NCBI RefSeq assembly: GCF_005239225.2
Contig: NC_133296.1
Coordinates: 10,850,001-10,914,000, forward strand
Length of the DNA: 64,000 nucleotides
Origin: Populus alba
Lineage: Eukaryota > Streptophyta > Magnoliopsida > Malpighiales > Salicaceae
Reading direction: 5' to 3'
Positions 36,186 to 45,786 of the stretch are shown one piece after another (position 1 is the stretch's first letter; each line of letters begins with the position of its first letter). The position numbers and the translations under genes were made by a program. Under the pieces are notes generated by a model. It was not told the DNA's origin. It saw nothing but the letters and a program-made list of their open reading frames with translations, and ran no database searches.

Positions 36186-37793
36186 ACATTTTTGTTTTAT
36201 GATACAGGGCTCATCACCAAGACCTGGATTTGGTATTGTTGTTCCTGGAAATGAAATCCCAGGCTGGTTTACTCATCAAAGTAAGGAATCTTCAATTAAG
36301 GTGCAAGTTCCTTCTTATTATCTGGATGGTGATGCTAATGGATGGATGGGGTTTGCTGCATGTGTTGCATTTAGTGCACATGGTAGAAGCCCTCTCTTTT
36401 GTCATTTCAAAGTCGATGGAAAAGAGAATTATCCTGCGCCCATGTATATAGGTTGTAACTCTATGCAAGCTTTGTCAGATCATCTGTGGTTATTCTATTT
36501 ATCTTTTGATCATCTAAAAGAGCTTAAAGAACGGGAGAATGAAGCCTATAGCGAACTCGAGTTGTCGTTTCATTCTTACGAGCGAGGAGAAAAGGTGAAG
36601 AATTGTGGTGTCCGTTTGGTAAATTATCCGTACACTCCATCATGGGAATCACCTACTGGCCATCTTATTGTTGCAAGCAAAGAAGCAGCTTCTTCATATA
36701 TTGATTCTTTGGCTAATTCTTCATCTTACTATCAATGGATGCATGATGTCTTCTTTAGCTTCAGAGGTGAGCACACTAGCAATAATTTTACCCATTTGTA
36801 TCCAGCTCTAGTCCAGAGAGGCATTATGCAAGAAGACAGAGAACTAGAGTATCTGAGGGTAATTGAATCGAGTCTCCTAAGGGACATCAAAGAGTCGGGG
36901 CTGTCAATTATTATATTTGCAAGAGATTATGCTTGTTCACCTTGGTGGTGCGAAGAACTTGTCAAGATTGTTGGATTCATGAAAAAGATGAAATCAGACA
37001 CTGTTTTTCCAGTTTCAACAGTTTCTTATAATGTCGAGCAATCAAAGGTAGATGCACAAGCAGAGAGTTACACGATTGTCTTCGACAAGGATGAAGAAGA
37101 TTTCGGTGAAGATATGGAGAAAGTACGAAGGTGGATGGATATTCTCACTGAGGTTGCCATTTCATTTGGATCGGAATCATCGAAAAGGTAATTAATCATT
37201 ACTTCCCCCCTTTTCTATTTTCTTTACCATCTACTTAATTACCAAACCACTGAAAGTGGGTTTGGAACATGTTATTTTAAATTTTAAATAATTTTTTTTT
37301 ATTTTAATATAATTTAAAAAATATATATACTTTAAATCACTACCACTAAAAAAATCTCAAAACACACAATAAAGCCTTTCAAAATCCCATGTTTACAAAA
37401 ACTCTTGTGTATTCAAGCTTTTTGTGGAAGTTTAGTCTTGTTTTATCTACATATAGAAACTTGGCATTTATGAAAGATTAAAAACTATTTTTTGTGCATA
37501 ATTTTATAGTGTTTCATCTAATGATATTTTATTAATTATTTATAAGCTTGTATTAAAAAGAAAAAAAAAAAAAAGGACAGACACAAAACCAGGTGTACAA
37601 TGAAGAGAGTTTTAAATTCAACGGTTGGTAGTCACTAAGAAATCTTGTTTCAGGGTGAATGGCATGGATTGGCCAGTTGGGAATAGGTTTCAAGGGACTG
37701 ACTTGGAGTTTTGTGCTGCACTTCATGAAGAAGGTCCTTGAGGAAAGAAACGATCTTGATTTTGAATTTGATATTACTCTTGAGGAAAACTAA
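28054..37793 (+). CDS. TIR-NB-ARC-LRR-C-JID-TIR disease-resistance gene (four one-base frame breaks)
   Basis: Six exons fit GT-AG borders: 28054-28556, 29416-30509, 30614-30884, 35091-36127, 36208-37187, 37654-37793. Exon 1 is a TIR (YDVFLSFRGKDTRNNF, SSPWCLDELVKI; the Glu at residue 95 fits the TIR NADase catalytic Glu). Exon 2 is NB-ARC: P-loop GMGGMGKTT about 224-232, kinase-2 LILDDVDD about 304-311, RNBS-B GSRIIITSRN, GLPLAL about 390-395. Exons 3-4 are LRRs. Exon 5 holds a C-JID domain (GIVVPGNEIPGWF) and a second TIR (MHDVFFSFRGEHTSNNF, SPWWCEELVKIV). One-base breaks sit at about 30,391 (extra T), 30,694-30,698 (extra A), 35,860 (one lost) and 37,709-37,712 (extra T). Allowing for them all phases agree and the protein would be 1,340 residues. 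As printed, translation stops at 30392-30394 after 493 residues. Intracellular immune receptor by family. Confidence 0.88.
31310..33270 (+). repeat. Tandem dimer of a ~0.9-1 kb unit inside the TNL intron
   Basis: Two successive units, about 31,310-32,235 and 32,236-33,270, share ordered landmarks: GCTTGTCAATTGAATATC, ATGATAATGGACG, ATATATAACAAAATACACT, CACCAAACTCATTTAATCAT, TTGTTGGCAT and a run of T-rich lines. The left pseudogene intron also carries both units. Identity unknown; no coding capacity. Confidence 0.65.
33807..33838. repeat. (AAT)n microsatellite
   Basis: About ten AAT units in the TNL intron, directly before the minisatellite. Confidence 0.9.
33838..34235. repeat. Diverged ~105 bp minisatellite (about four units) in the TNL intron
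   Basis: Units recur with the words TTTTAAAACTCGACT, GGTCGATCCGGGACAAA or a variant, GACCCAAGTCAACATA and an AT-rich spacer at roughly 33,840, 33,945, 34,050 and 34,160. Only the end of the last unit is kept in the left copy (about 7,235-7,270). Confidence 0.65.
34894..34926. repeat. (TTA)n microsatellite
   Basis: About ten TTA units near the 3' end of the large TNL intron. Confidence 0.9.
36151..36182. repeat. (CT)n tract in TNL intron 4
   Basis: Pure CT run 25 bp before the AG acceptor at 36206-36207, in an intron of only 80 bp. It is the polypyrimidine tract of that intron and creates a false Ser-Leu repeat if read as coding. Confidence 0.9.
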
Positions 37794-38839
37794 TCATGAT
37801 TTTTTAATTATTATTTTTTTACAATATATACTTTCTTTTCATTGAGAATGAAAAAAACAATTTAATTTGTTAACAAAAAAAATGACAGCGTTAATTGATT
37901 GAGAAATATTAGCTTAATTTCTATCAAAATTAGTATGTTTGTGTTGGTTGATATAATGATTACAGGTAGGTGTTTCCTTTATTGCTCTGGTAAAGAAACA
38001 TAGGATTAAAAGAAACATACAAATTTTTTTATTAATTTTCTCTTAATCCATCAAAATAATATAAGCTGAAATTCCCATAAAATAAGAGAATTCTCTGATG
38101 TTTCATTTCCTGATGCATAAAGCTCCATGAGAGGGGGAGGGGTGCCATATGATATTATTTTCTTTGGACTTTCTCCACTGAAAGTCGTCTTTCTTCATAA
38201 TCTAACTTGAAACATCCTTGAAACTTTACAACTACGAGTCCTTGATCCAAAGAAACTGGAAAAAAAAAACCCAAAAGTAATGGGAAAGAAAACAGAGAGT
38301 GAAAGATGGAAGGTGTGCCAATCGTAACAGCTAAAAGAATAGCCAAAATAAATAAAACTATATTTTTACCTACAATTCCAATGAGTAAGCTATATGAATA
38401 GCTAAAATGCCTATTCTTATTTTGAAATGCTATTTCTATACTTCTATGTAGAAAAGCTAAAAGTAAATAAAAGGACATGTATCTATTGAAATGATATAAT
38501 TATATTTTATAAAAAATAACAAAATTAGTTATATAATTATATTAAAATTAGTTTAATATAAAATATATTAAAATATAATTAGCTTTTCTAAATAACTTTT
38601 TACTTTTGAATTATACATTAACAAAAAAGATATATTTATACTATTTAAAAAGCCATTTTATTAATTTGGCTCTTTAATATAGCATCTTTCATTGAAGATG
38701 GTCTAAGAGTGGCAAAGTGGAAAATAATTAGATAGGGAATAGAGGACATGGAGTTATATAGTTATGAAGAGACCAAATGAAGAAAGAAATGGGCTTGCCA
38801 ACATATCATGTGCTTCTCTAATCAATGCTTTATGCTTTC
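37794..38839 (+). repeat. TNL 3' flank and orphan leader (right copy, part 1)
   Basis: Non-coding. 38,040-38,120 matches the 3' flank at 17,150-17,230. 38,150-38,315 and 38,704-38,839 match the orphan leader at 17,250-17,462 plus 22,424-22,500. It holds a MITE-like insert and is cut by copia 3. The frame 38,155-38,478 is not a gene. Confidence 0.65.
38316..38703. mobile_element. MITE-like insertion (about 0.39 kb)
   Basis: The leader copy at 17,411-17,420 reads GGTGTAAGAG without interruption; here about 388 bp of AT-rich sequence is inserted at that point. The ends are imperfect inverted repeats (CCAATCGTAACAGCTA... against TCAATGAAAGATGCTA... read from the other end, both leading to an AGCC word). 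It has no coding capacity. The superfamily and exact target duplication are not resolved. Confidence 0.6.
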
Positions 38840-39066
38840 TGATAAGGGAGAATCTCATGATTCTCCATAACATATGTTGCTATCCCTTCTGTTATTGTAA
38901 TATTGCTAATATATAGTTGTAGGATAATTACGCAATTCATTGTATCCTCATCTTTCCTATTATATAGCAATGTATAGATGTCGTTATGTTAATATATAAT
39001 GAATACACGCCTCCTTATTAGGTTAAGGAGACATTCAGCCATTCTACTGTTTTGTAAACATCTTTA
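38840..39066 (+). repeat. Copia 3 5' LTR
   Basis: 227 bp, starts TGATAAGGG and ends next to the primer-binding site. Confidence 0.93.
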
Positions 39067-39078
39067 TGGTATCAGAGC
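39067..39078 (+). other. Copia 3 primer-binding site
   Basis: TGGTATCAGAGC, initiator Met-tRNA type, directly after the LTR. Confidence 0.92.
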
Positions 39079-39095
39079 CTGCTTTACAAATTTCC

Positions 39096-40982
39096 ATGGC
39101 CGACATATCTTCTCCTTCATTCCCTATTCTTCCGCTCAATACAATGGTGCACATGCTCACCATTAAACTGACTTCCTCCAATTACCTGTTGTGGAGAAAT
39201 TTGTTTGTTCCCCTGTTAACCAGTCAAGAACTGTTTGGATTTTTAGATGGCACAATCATCGCTCCAAGTCTCATGGTTACAGACTCTAATGGAGTCACAA
39301 ACCCAAATCCTTCTTACAGTTCCTGGTTGCATACAGATCAAATGCTGCTTAGTTTACTTTATTCTTCTCTTACAGAGGAGTCTATGAGTGAGGTGCTAGG
39401 ACTACAACATTCTTATGAGGCCTGGCAAGTTCTTGAAGCCTCATTTTCTAACAGGTCAAAGACTGGAGAATTACAACTCAAGGATGAACTTCAGCTGATG
39501 CAACGTGGCTCTCGATCCATTGCTGAGTTTTCTCGATTATTTAAAGGTCTTTGCGACCAACTGGCTGCTATTGTTCGTCCCATTGATGACACAAACAAAG
39601 TGCACTGGTATCTGCGAGCATTTGGGACCAGGACTACAAAATTTTTCTCTACCACCATGATGTCACAGCTTCCATTACCATCATTCTCAGATATTGTTCC
39701 CAAAGCCTTAAGTCATGAGATATTTGCACGTTCTGTCAATCATGTGCCTTCAAATTCGGTTTATTATGCACAACAGACTTCCAAAATGACAGGAGTCAAG
39801 AAATGGAAATCTCAGTCTTCCATGTCTTCTACACCCTCTGTCAACATGAAATCATCACCCACCTCCTTTGTTTACTGTCAGTTGTGTGACAAAGAGGGAC
39901 ACCTAGCCAAACATTGTTGGAGCTTCTTGAAACTCAAGAAGAAGCAATCGGCTCACCTTGCTGAAGCCTTTTCTGCCTACTCTATTCAAGAACTGAATAA
40001 CCCTGAGTGGTTCCTCGACTCTGGTGCAACCTCTCATATGACAAATAATCCTGACAACTTGGATGATCCTGCTACTTACTCTGGTAATGAAAGGGTGATG
40101 GTTGGTAATGGTCAGTCTCTGCCTATTTCTCACATTGGTTTTGTTTCCACAGTTGTTCCTCACAGTTCCATTCCTTTGTCTAATGTCTTGGTTGTTCCTG
40201 GCATTAAGAAGAATCTTATTTCTATCAGTCAGCTTACCAAACAAATTAATTTTCGTGTAATCTTTGATTCTCTTCGTCTTATCATACAAGATCGTGTCAC
40301 AGGAACGGTGCTGGGGGTCGGTCGATGTGAAAATGGTCTTTATGTCCTCAATCAGCATCATCATGCTCTTGTTTCAATTCTTTCTGCCCATAAACCACGT
40401 GCTTCTGCTCAGTTGTGGCATGCACGCCTTGGCCATCCCAATTATCGTATTATTTCTTCTCTTAACAGATTAGGGTCTATTCTTTGTAGTGATAGATCAC
40501 TGTCAAATAATTCCAACATTTGTGTTGTTTGTCAACTTGGCAAAAGCCACCGTTTACCTTTTTATTTAAATGATGAACATTGTAGCATGCCATTTGATCG
40601 ATTACATTGTGACTTATGGGGTCCGTCACCAGTATCTTCTGTTACTGGATACAGATATTATGCAATTTTTATTGATGATTGTACTAGATTTAGTTGGATG
40701 TTTCCTTTGAAACAAAAATCTGATTTCTTTGATACATTTGTCAATTTACAACACTATATTGAGACTCAATTCTCCGCCAAAATAAAATCTTTCCAATGTG
40801 ATGGTGGAACAGAATTTACAAATAATAAGTTTCGCTCTCATTTGCACTCTTGTGGTATTGTTCTTCATCTAGCATGTCCTTATACTCCCAGTCAAAATGG
40901 TGTTGCTGAACGCAAACATCGTCATGTCACAGAAACGGGTCTTACCCTTATGTTCCATGCTCATGTGCCCGTTTCGTTATAG
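39096..40982 (+). pseudogene. Copia 3 gag, protease and integrase
   Basis: I choose ATG 39096 (MADISSPSFPIL...) because the earlier in-frame ATG at 39066 overlaps the primer-binding site. Gag core (LTIKLTSSNYLLWRN, LQLKDELQLMQRG) is followed by the zinc knuckle CQLCDKEGHLAKHC near 39,880, the protease site WFLDSGATSHMT near 40,010, integrase HARLGHPNY...CVVCQLGKSHR, DLWGPSPVSS, CDGGTEFTN and NGVAERKHRH. It stops at TAG 40980-40982, where the family has Trp. A frameshift near 41,035 follows. Confidence 0.92.
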
Positions 40983-41034
40983 GTCGAAGCCTTTTCTACT
41001 GTAATTTTTCTCATCAATCGACTCCCCACCGTCC

Positions 41035-43200
41035 CTTGATGGCAAAACTCCTTATGAAATCATGTTTGGTAAGTCCCCTAATTACTCTATGCTTCGTACT
41101 TTTGGGTGTCTTTGCTTCCCTTACTTAAAAGATTACTCACCTCATAAATTGTCTCCAAAATCTGCTCCATGTGTATTTTTAGGTTACAGTACTCTTCATA
41201 AAGGCTTTCATTGTTTAGACCGAAAGTCTCATCGTGTTTATATTTCCCGACATGTTCAGTTTTATGAACATCAATTTCCTTATAATGATGCCTCCTTTTC
41301 TACTCTACAGTCCAATACTGACTATACCTATTTTTCAGATTGTGTGGACTGTGTTCCTAGTTCTTCTCATGATAACTCTTGTGACTCTTTATCGTCTTCC
41401 TCTATTTTGAAATCACCATGTCTGCCTTGTAATGATGTTCCAGGTTCCTTGAGTTCTTCTTCACTGCAGGTTCCTATTATTGCAGTGTCTCTCCCTGCCC
41501 CTACATCTTTGGACTCCACGGTTCCTTCTCCTATGTCTTCACCTTCTCCTATGCCCGCCAACCGTCATCACATGATTACTAGGGGGAAGGCTGGTATTTT
41601 CAAACCACGGTCACATCATGCCTTGACTATTTTGTCTTCAAATCAGTTCTTTCAGGCTCTTCTTGTTACCAAAGAACCCAAGGGGTTTAAGTCTGCTGCA
41701 AAGCATCCTAAATGGCTTTCAGCCATAGATGATGAGATTCTTGCTTTAAAGAGAAATGGTACTTGGACTCTTGTTCCCCGGCCTCAATCTCATAATGTCG
41801 TTGGTTGTCGTTGGATCTTCAAAGTTAAACCTTGTCCATATGGGTCTACTGAACTCCATAAAGCACGCCTTGTGGCTCAAGGTTTTTCTCAGGTTCCTGG
41901 TCTTGACTTTGGCAACACCTTTAGTCCTGTGGTTCGTCCTGCTACAGTCCGACTCATATTATCATTAGCAGTTGCTTCTGGATGGCGTCTACATCAATTA
42001 GATGTCAACAACACTTTTCTTCATGGTTTTCTCAATGAAGAAGTATACATGGAACAACCACCAGGTTACACTGATTCCATATTCCCTCAGCATGTTTGTC
42101 GCTTAAAGTGTGCTCTGTATGGCCTCAAACAAGCTCCCCGCGCTTGGTTTCATCGCTTTGGCTCTTTCTAACATACACTCGGTTTTCACTCTAGTCTAGT
42201 TGATTCGTCATTATTTGTTTATCATTCTAAGCTTAGGACTGTTTACTTACTTTTGTATGTTGATGACATGGTGCTCACTGGCAGTAGTTCTTCGTTGATT
42301 CGCACCTTCATTACTCGGCTTTCCAAGGAATTTTCCATGAAAGATTTGGGCGATCTTCATTATTTTCTTGGGGTGGAAGTTCAATCTAATGACAAGGGTT
42401 TGTTTCTTAGTCAAACAAAGTATGCCCTTGATCTCTTACAAAGAGCTTCGATGATTGATGCCAAACCGATTTCCACACCTTTTGTTGTTGGTTAGCATTT
42501 ATCAGCTAAGGACAGTTGTTTTCTGATCCAACTCTGTTCCGCTCTCTAGCCGGTGCACTTCAATACTTAACCATCATCAGGCCCGATTTATCTTTTTCGG
42601 TTAATTCTATTGGTCAATATATGCATGCTCCCACCGAAGATCATTTTCGTGCTCTCAAGCGTATTTTACGATATGTTAAAGGCACCGTTCATCATGGCCT
42701 TCAGCTTCATAAAGTTTCCACTCATAATCTTCTTGCCTATTCTGATGCGGACTAGGCTGGGTGTCCTGATACACGTCGCTCTACTACCGGTTATGCAATT
42801 TTTCTTGGAGCTAATTTAATCTCTTGGTCCTCTAAGAAACAAAGCATTGTTTCTCGTTCAAGTTCAGAAGTTGAATATCGCTCCTTAGTTGTTGCCATTG
42901 CTGAAGTCGTATGGCTTATTCAACTACTTTGTGATCTTCGGGTTCCACTTCCAGCTCCACCCCGCATTCTTTGTGATAATCAAAGTGCAATATTTATGGT
43001 TGTTAATCCTGTTACACGCCCTCGGTCAAAACACATTGCCATTGACTATCACTTTGTCCGAGAACTTATCGCTAATGGCTCTTTGAAAATAGGCTTTGTT
43101 CCTTCCCATCTGCAGCTTGCTGATTCGCTTACCAAAGGAGTCACCAAGCCTCAGTTTTTCCTCTTTCGAAGCAAGCTTAGCACTCTCCCTTCTCCCACGC
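41035..43200 (+). pseudogene. Copia 3 reverse transcriptase and RNase H
   Basis: 41062-42171 carries the integrase end, a Ser/Pro-rich linker and reverse transcriptase ([35 protein letters not shown]). After a TAA at 42169-42171 the same frame continues with YVDDMVLTG. A TAG at 42493-42495 and a frameshift near 42,500 come next, then the RNase H region. This has a TAG at 42753-42755 in the ADW motif (Trp position), SWSSKKQ, RSSSEVEYRSL, LCDNQSA and RSKHIAIDYHF, and ends near 43,200. Confidence 0.9.
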
Positions 43201-43215
43201 TCACCTTGCAAGGGG

Positions 43216-43442
43216 TGATAAGGGAGAATCTCATGATTCTCCATAACATACGCTGCTATCCCTTCTGTTACTGTAATATTGCTAATATATAGCTGTAGGA
43301 TAATTACGCAATTCATTGTATCCTTATCTTTCCTATTATTTAGCAATGTATAGCTGTCGTTATGTTAATATATAATGAATACACGCCTCCTTATTAGGTT
43401 AAGGAGACATTCATCCATTCTACTGTTTTGTAAACATCTTTA
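43216..43442 (+). repeat. Copia 3 3' LTR
   Basis: 227 bp; pairs with 38840-39066. Confidence 0.93.
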
Positions 43443-43447
43443 CTTTC

Positions 43448-43674
43448 CACGCCATTTGTTTATGTTGTCATGTATATAGGGCGGTGTGACGATTATTTTT
43501 TTAAATTGAAAATAATTGAGAATGGTGTGGGACAAAAAAAAATTCTTGTTTTTCATTGATAGAATAAAAAAATAAAAATTACCACCTAGTATTTAACAAT
43601 TATTCATATAATTTCAACACTTTTCCCTATTTCCATAACATGCAAACCATGTTCCCTAAACATGCTTATATCAT
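43448..43674 (+). repeat. Orphan leader and flank (right copy, part 2)
   Basis: Matches 22,501-22,740 up to the word AACATGCTTATAT. After that the other two copies enter the CACTA remnant while this copy continues into different sequence, so this point marks the CACTA junction. Confidence 0.65.
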
Positions 43675-44887
43675 AAACTTTCAAGATAAAATCTAATATT
43701 TATTCCACATCATATATCTCTCACATACACATCAAATTAACACACAATTTCTCTAATTTCCATTCAATTTCTCCATTTCCCCAAACTTCCATCATGTATC
43801 ACAACATGTCAATATCCATTAAGTAAAAAATTCTACTTCAATTACCATTTCTAAGGCTTCCATATAAATCCATGAATGTGCATATCACAAAATCATACCA
43901 AATTTCACATACATGATTTTCCCTACACTTATACAACATAAAATCCAAATCAAAACTCTTTCCCAAATATAGTTTACTCATATCTATACATTAAATGGAC
44001 ATACATTATCACACAATTTAAGCGAAGTTTTTCATGTCCTACAATATTCTCCATGGTCAGCCCTAATGACACCTATCTCCCCTTGTTGTGTTTTGAATTT
44101 TTCTCTTAATATTTTCATCCAATCATCATTTTCATGTCAACTTAAACAAAATCCTACAAACCACCCTTTTCCTCAAAAACTTTTCATGAACCCTAGAATT
44201 AAAAATGTGAATTTTTTTCTCTTCCCCATAAAACAAAGTATCTTATGGGTTTAATTGAGAAAAAATCCTTTACCTTTATTAAAAAAACTCAATTGAATGA
44301 GCAAACCTCACCAAAACCCAAGCTTTCTCTCTCTAGCTGTTATATGTTCCATCACATTCTTTCTCTTTAAAATACCCCCTTTTGATTTGTTTTCCTAGAT
44401 AGAAACATTTTTAAACCCTCTTAACACTCAAATCTTGGAAGATTACCATTTAATTTCTTAAAAAACAATTGAGCAAAATCAAGCTTCTCCGCCCTTAAAA
44501 AGAGCTTTCAACTAAAAATAGTAGCAAAAAAGTACCATGGGAAATTGTTTTATTAAATTATGACAATTCCATTACCAAATATCTCTATGATATTTCTCTG
44601 TATTTTTGTTTTATTATTAGCATTATCGCAAGGTCTTCCTAAACTTTGATTAACTTGAACTTTTATTTTAAGATAGAGAAATATGTCAAGAGTTTCATTG
44701 TAAGATTTCAATCAGATCCTATAGTTAAATTGAGATTTATACTTAATATCGTAAAACTAAATAGTAGGTAGTTTTATGTAAAAATTCAAATTTTGTATAT
44801 TATTTTATTTACTTAGATCCTCAATATTTTTGAATTAATTTATTGGGCACTCTCATCAATTAAAAAGATAAAGATATCGAGGAAACA
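43675..44887. other. Unassigned AT-rich sequence
   Basis: C- and A-rich on the plus strand (43,690-44,300), possibly old LTR sequence. The frame 44,066-44,254 has no recognisable feature. No gene seen. Confidence 0.4.
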
Positions 44888-45786
44888 AAATTTTCTATGA
44901 GATAGAGAAAGTAGTTATTTCACTTGTTAAGAAGCAATATCTACCAAGACTTGTTTACATACAAAATGTGACAAGAAAAATGATTTTGGTAATACTAGAC
45001 GCTGATAGTTTATTCAATATCTAATCAATTAAGAAATGTTTTAATCATGGATTCAAAATCCAATTTGTCATTAAAACTTGCCCAGGAATTGCTCAAATAA
45101 ATTAAACAATGCTAACTATTGTTTTGTAAATCCAATATGAATGGTATGCTTTTAAATGAATTTAGTGTAAATATCAGCCACAAGCTAATGCTGTAAAGTT
45201 TCTCCTTTTTTTTCACACACACAGTTTCTTATCGGGATGAGCCAACAATCATAGAATGGGAATTAATGAATGAACCACGCTGCCAGGTTGACTACTCAGG
45301 AAAGACTGTAAATGTAAGAAACAATGTTAGCAACCATGAATAATACAGGTAGCCATCGGGTTAATTATAATATATTCTGCTAACGATCTCCTTGAAATAT
45401 AACAGTGATGAGTTCAAGAGATGACACCCTATGTGGATGTCAAGTCATTGGATAGACTCGAAGACAATACTGAAGAAGCCTTTGGTTTTTGCTGAATTTG
45501 GGGAAGGATCCAGGGTACAGTACAAGTGTGAGGGATTCTTTCTTGAATATAGTCTATATATACAAGCATCTACAACCTTGCTAGAAATGGAAGGACGTTT
45601 GGTGGTGGCTTGGTTTGGCAAATCTTGGCTGAATGCTTGGAATCATATTATGATGGATACAAGATTGTTTTATCTCAAAATCCACCAACAAGCAATGTCT
45701 TTGCTCAACAATCTAGTAAGATGACGACTCTCGAACAAATTCATACTGAGAAGCTGAACTTGAATGTATATATAGGATTGAGTTAG
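44888..45786 (+). pseudogene. Endo-1,4-beta-mannosidase (GH5) pseudogene, copy 2
   Basis: 44,888-45,434 is a direct repeat of 16,100-16,652. The exon piece from about 45,222 reads [18 protein letters not shown] (acid/base Glu in NEP). After a damaged intron, WVQEMTPYV-type coding begins with its Trp codon changed to TGA, then deleted DNA joins to 45,434, which reads WMSSHWIDSKTILKKPLVFAEFGE with the GH5 nucleophile Glu in AEFG. A frame change near 45,550 leads to SIYNLARNGRTFGGGLVWQI and ESYYDGYKIVLSQNP, the mannanase C-terminus, ending at TAG 45784-45786. The N-terminal half is absent. The living protein would cut cell-wall mannans; this copy cannot. Confidence 0.85.

Larger units (their letters stand above)
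38840..43442 (+). mobile_element. Ty1/copia LTR retrotransposon 3, inactivated
   Basis: Plus-strand element of 4.6 kb with two 227 bp LTRs (38840-39066 and 43216-43442) differing at 8 positions by eye. The perfect target duplication CTTTC lies at 38835-38839 and 43443-43447, and the empty site is intact at 22,496-22,500. Primer-binding site TGGTATCAGAGC is at 39067-39078 and the polypurine tract GCAAGGGG at about 43,208-43,215. The single gag-pol frame is broken by four nonsense codons and two frameshifts. Confidence 0.95.

Noticed and set aside
36150..36189. Ser-Leu repeat protein tail on the plus strand and Arg-Glu repeat frame on the minus strand
   Set aside because: Both are translations of the intronic CT/GA microsatellite.
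3893..37793. The inverted duplication as a simple assembly chimera
   Set aside because: The arms differ by many private indels, different nested LTRs and different copia insertions with clean target duplications, which a duplicated contig would not show. It still needs long-read confirmation.
39066..39095. ATG at 39066 as the start of copia 3 gag
   Set aside because: It overlaps the LTR end and primer-binding site; the in-frame ATG at 39096 fits the family's Gag start better.
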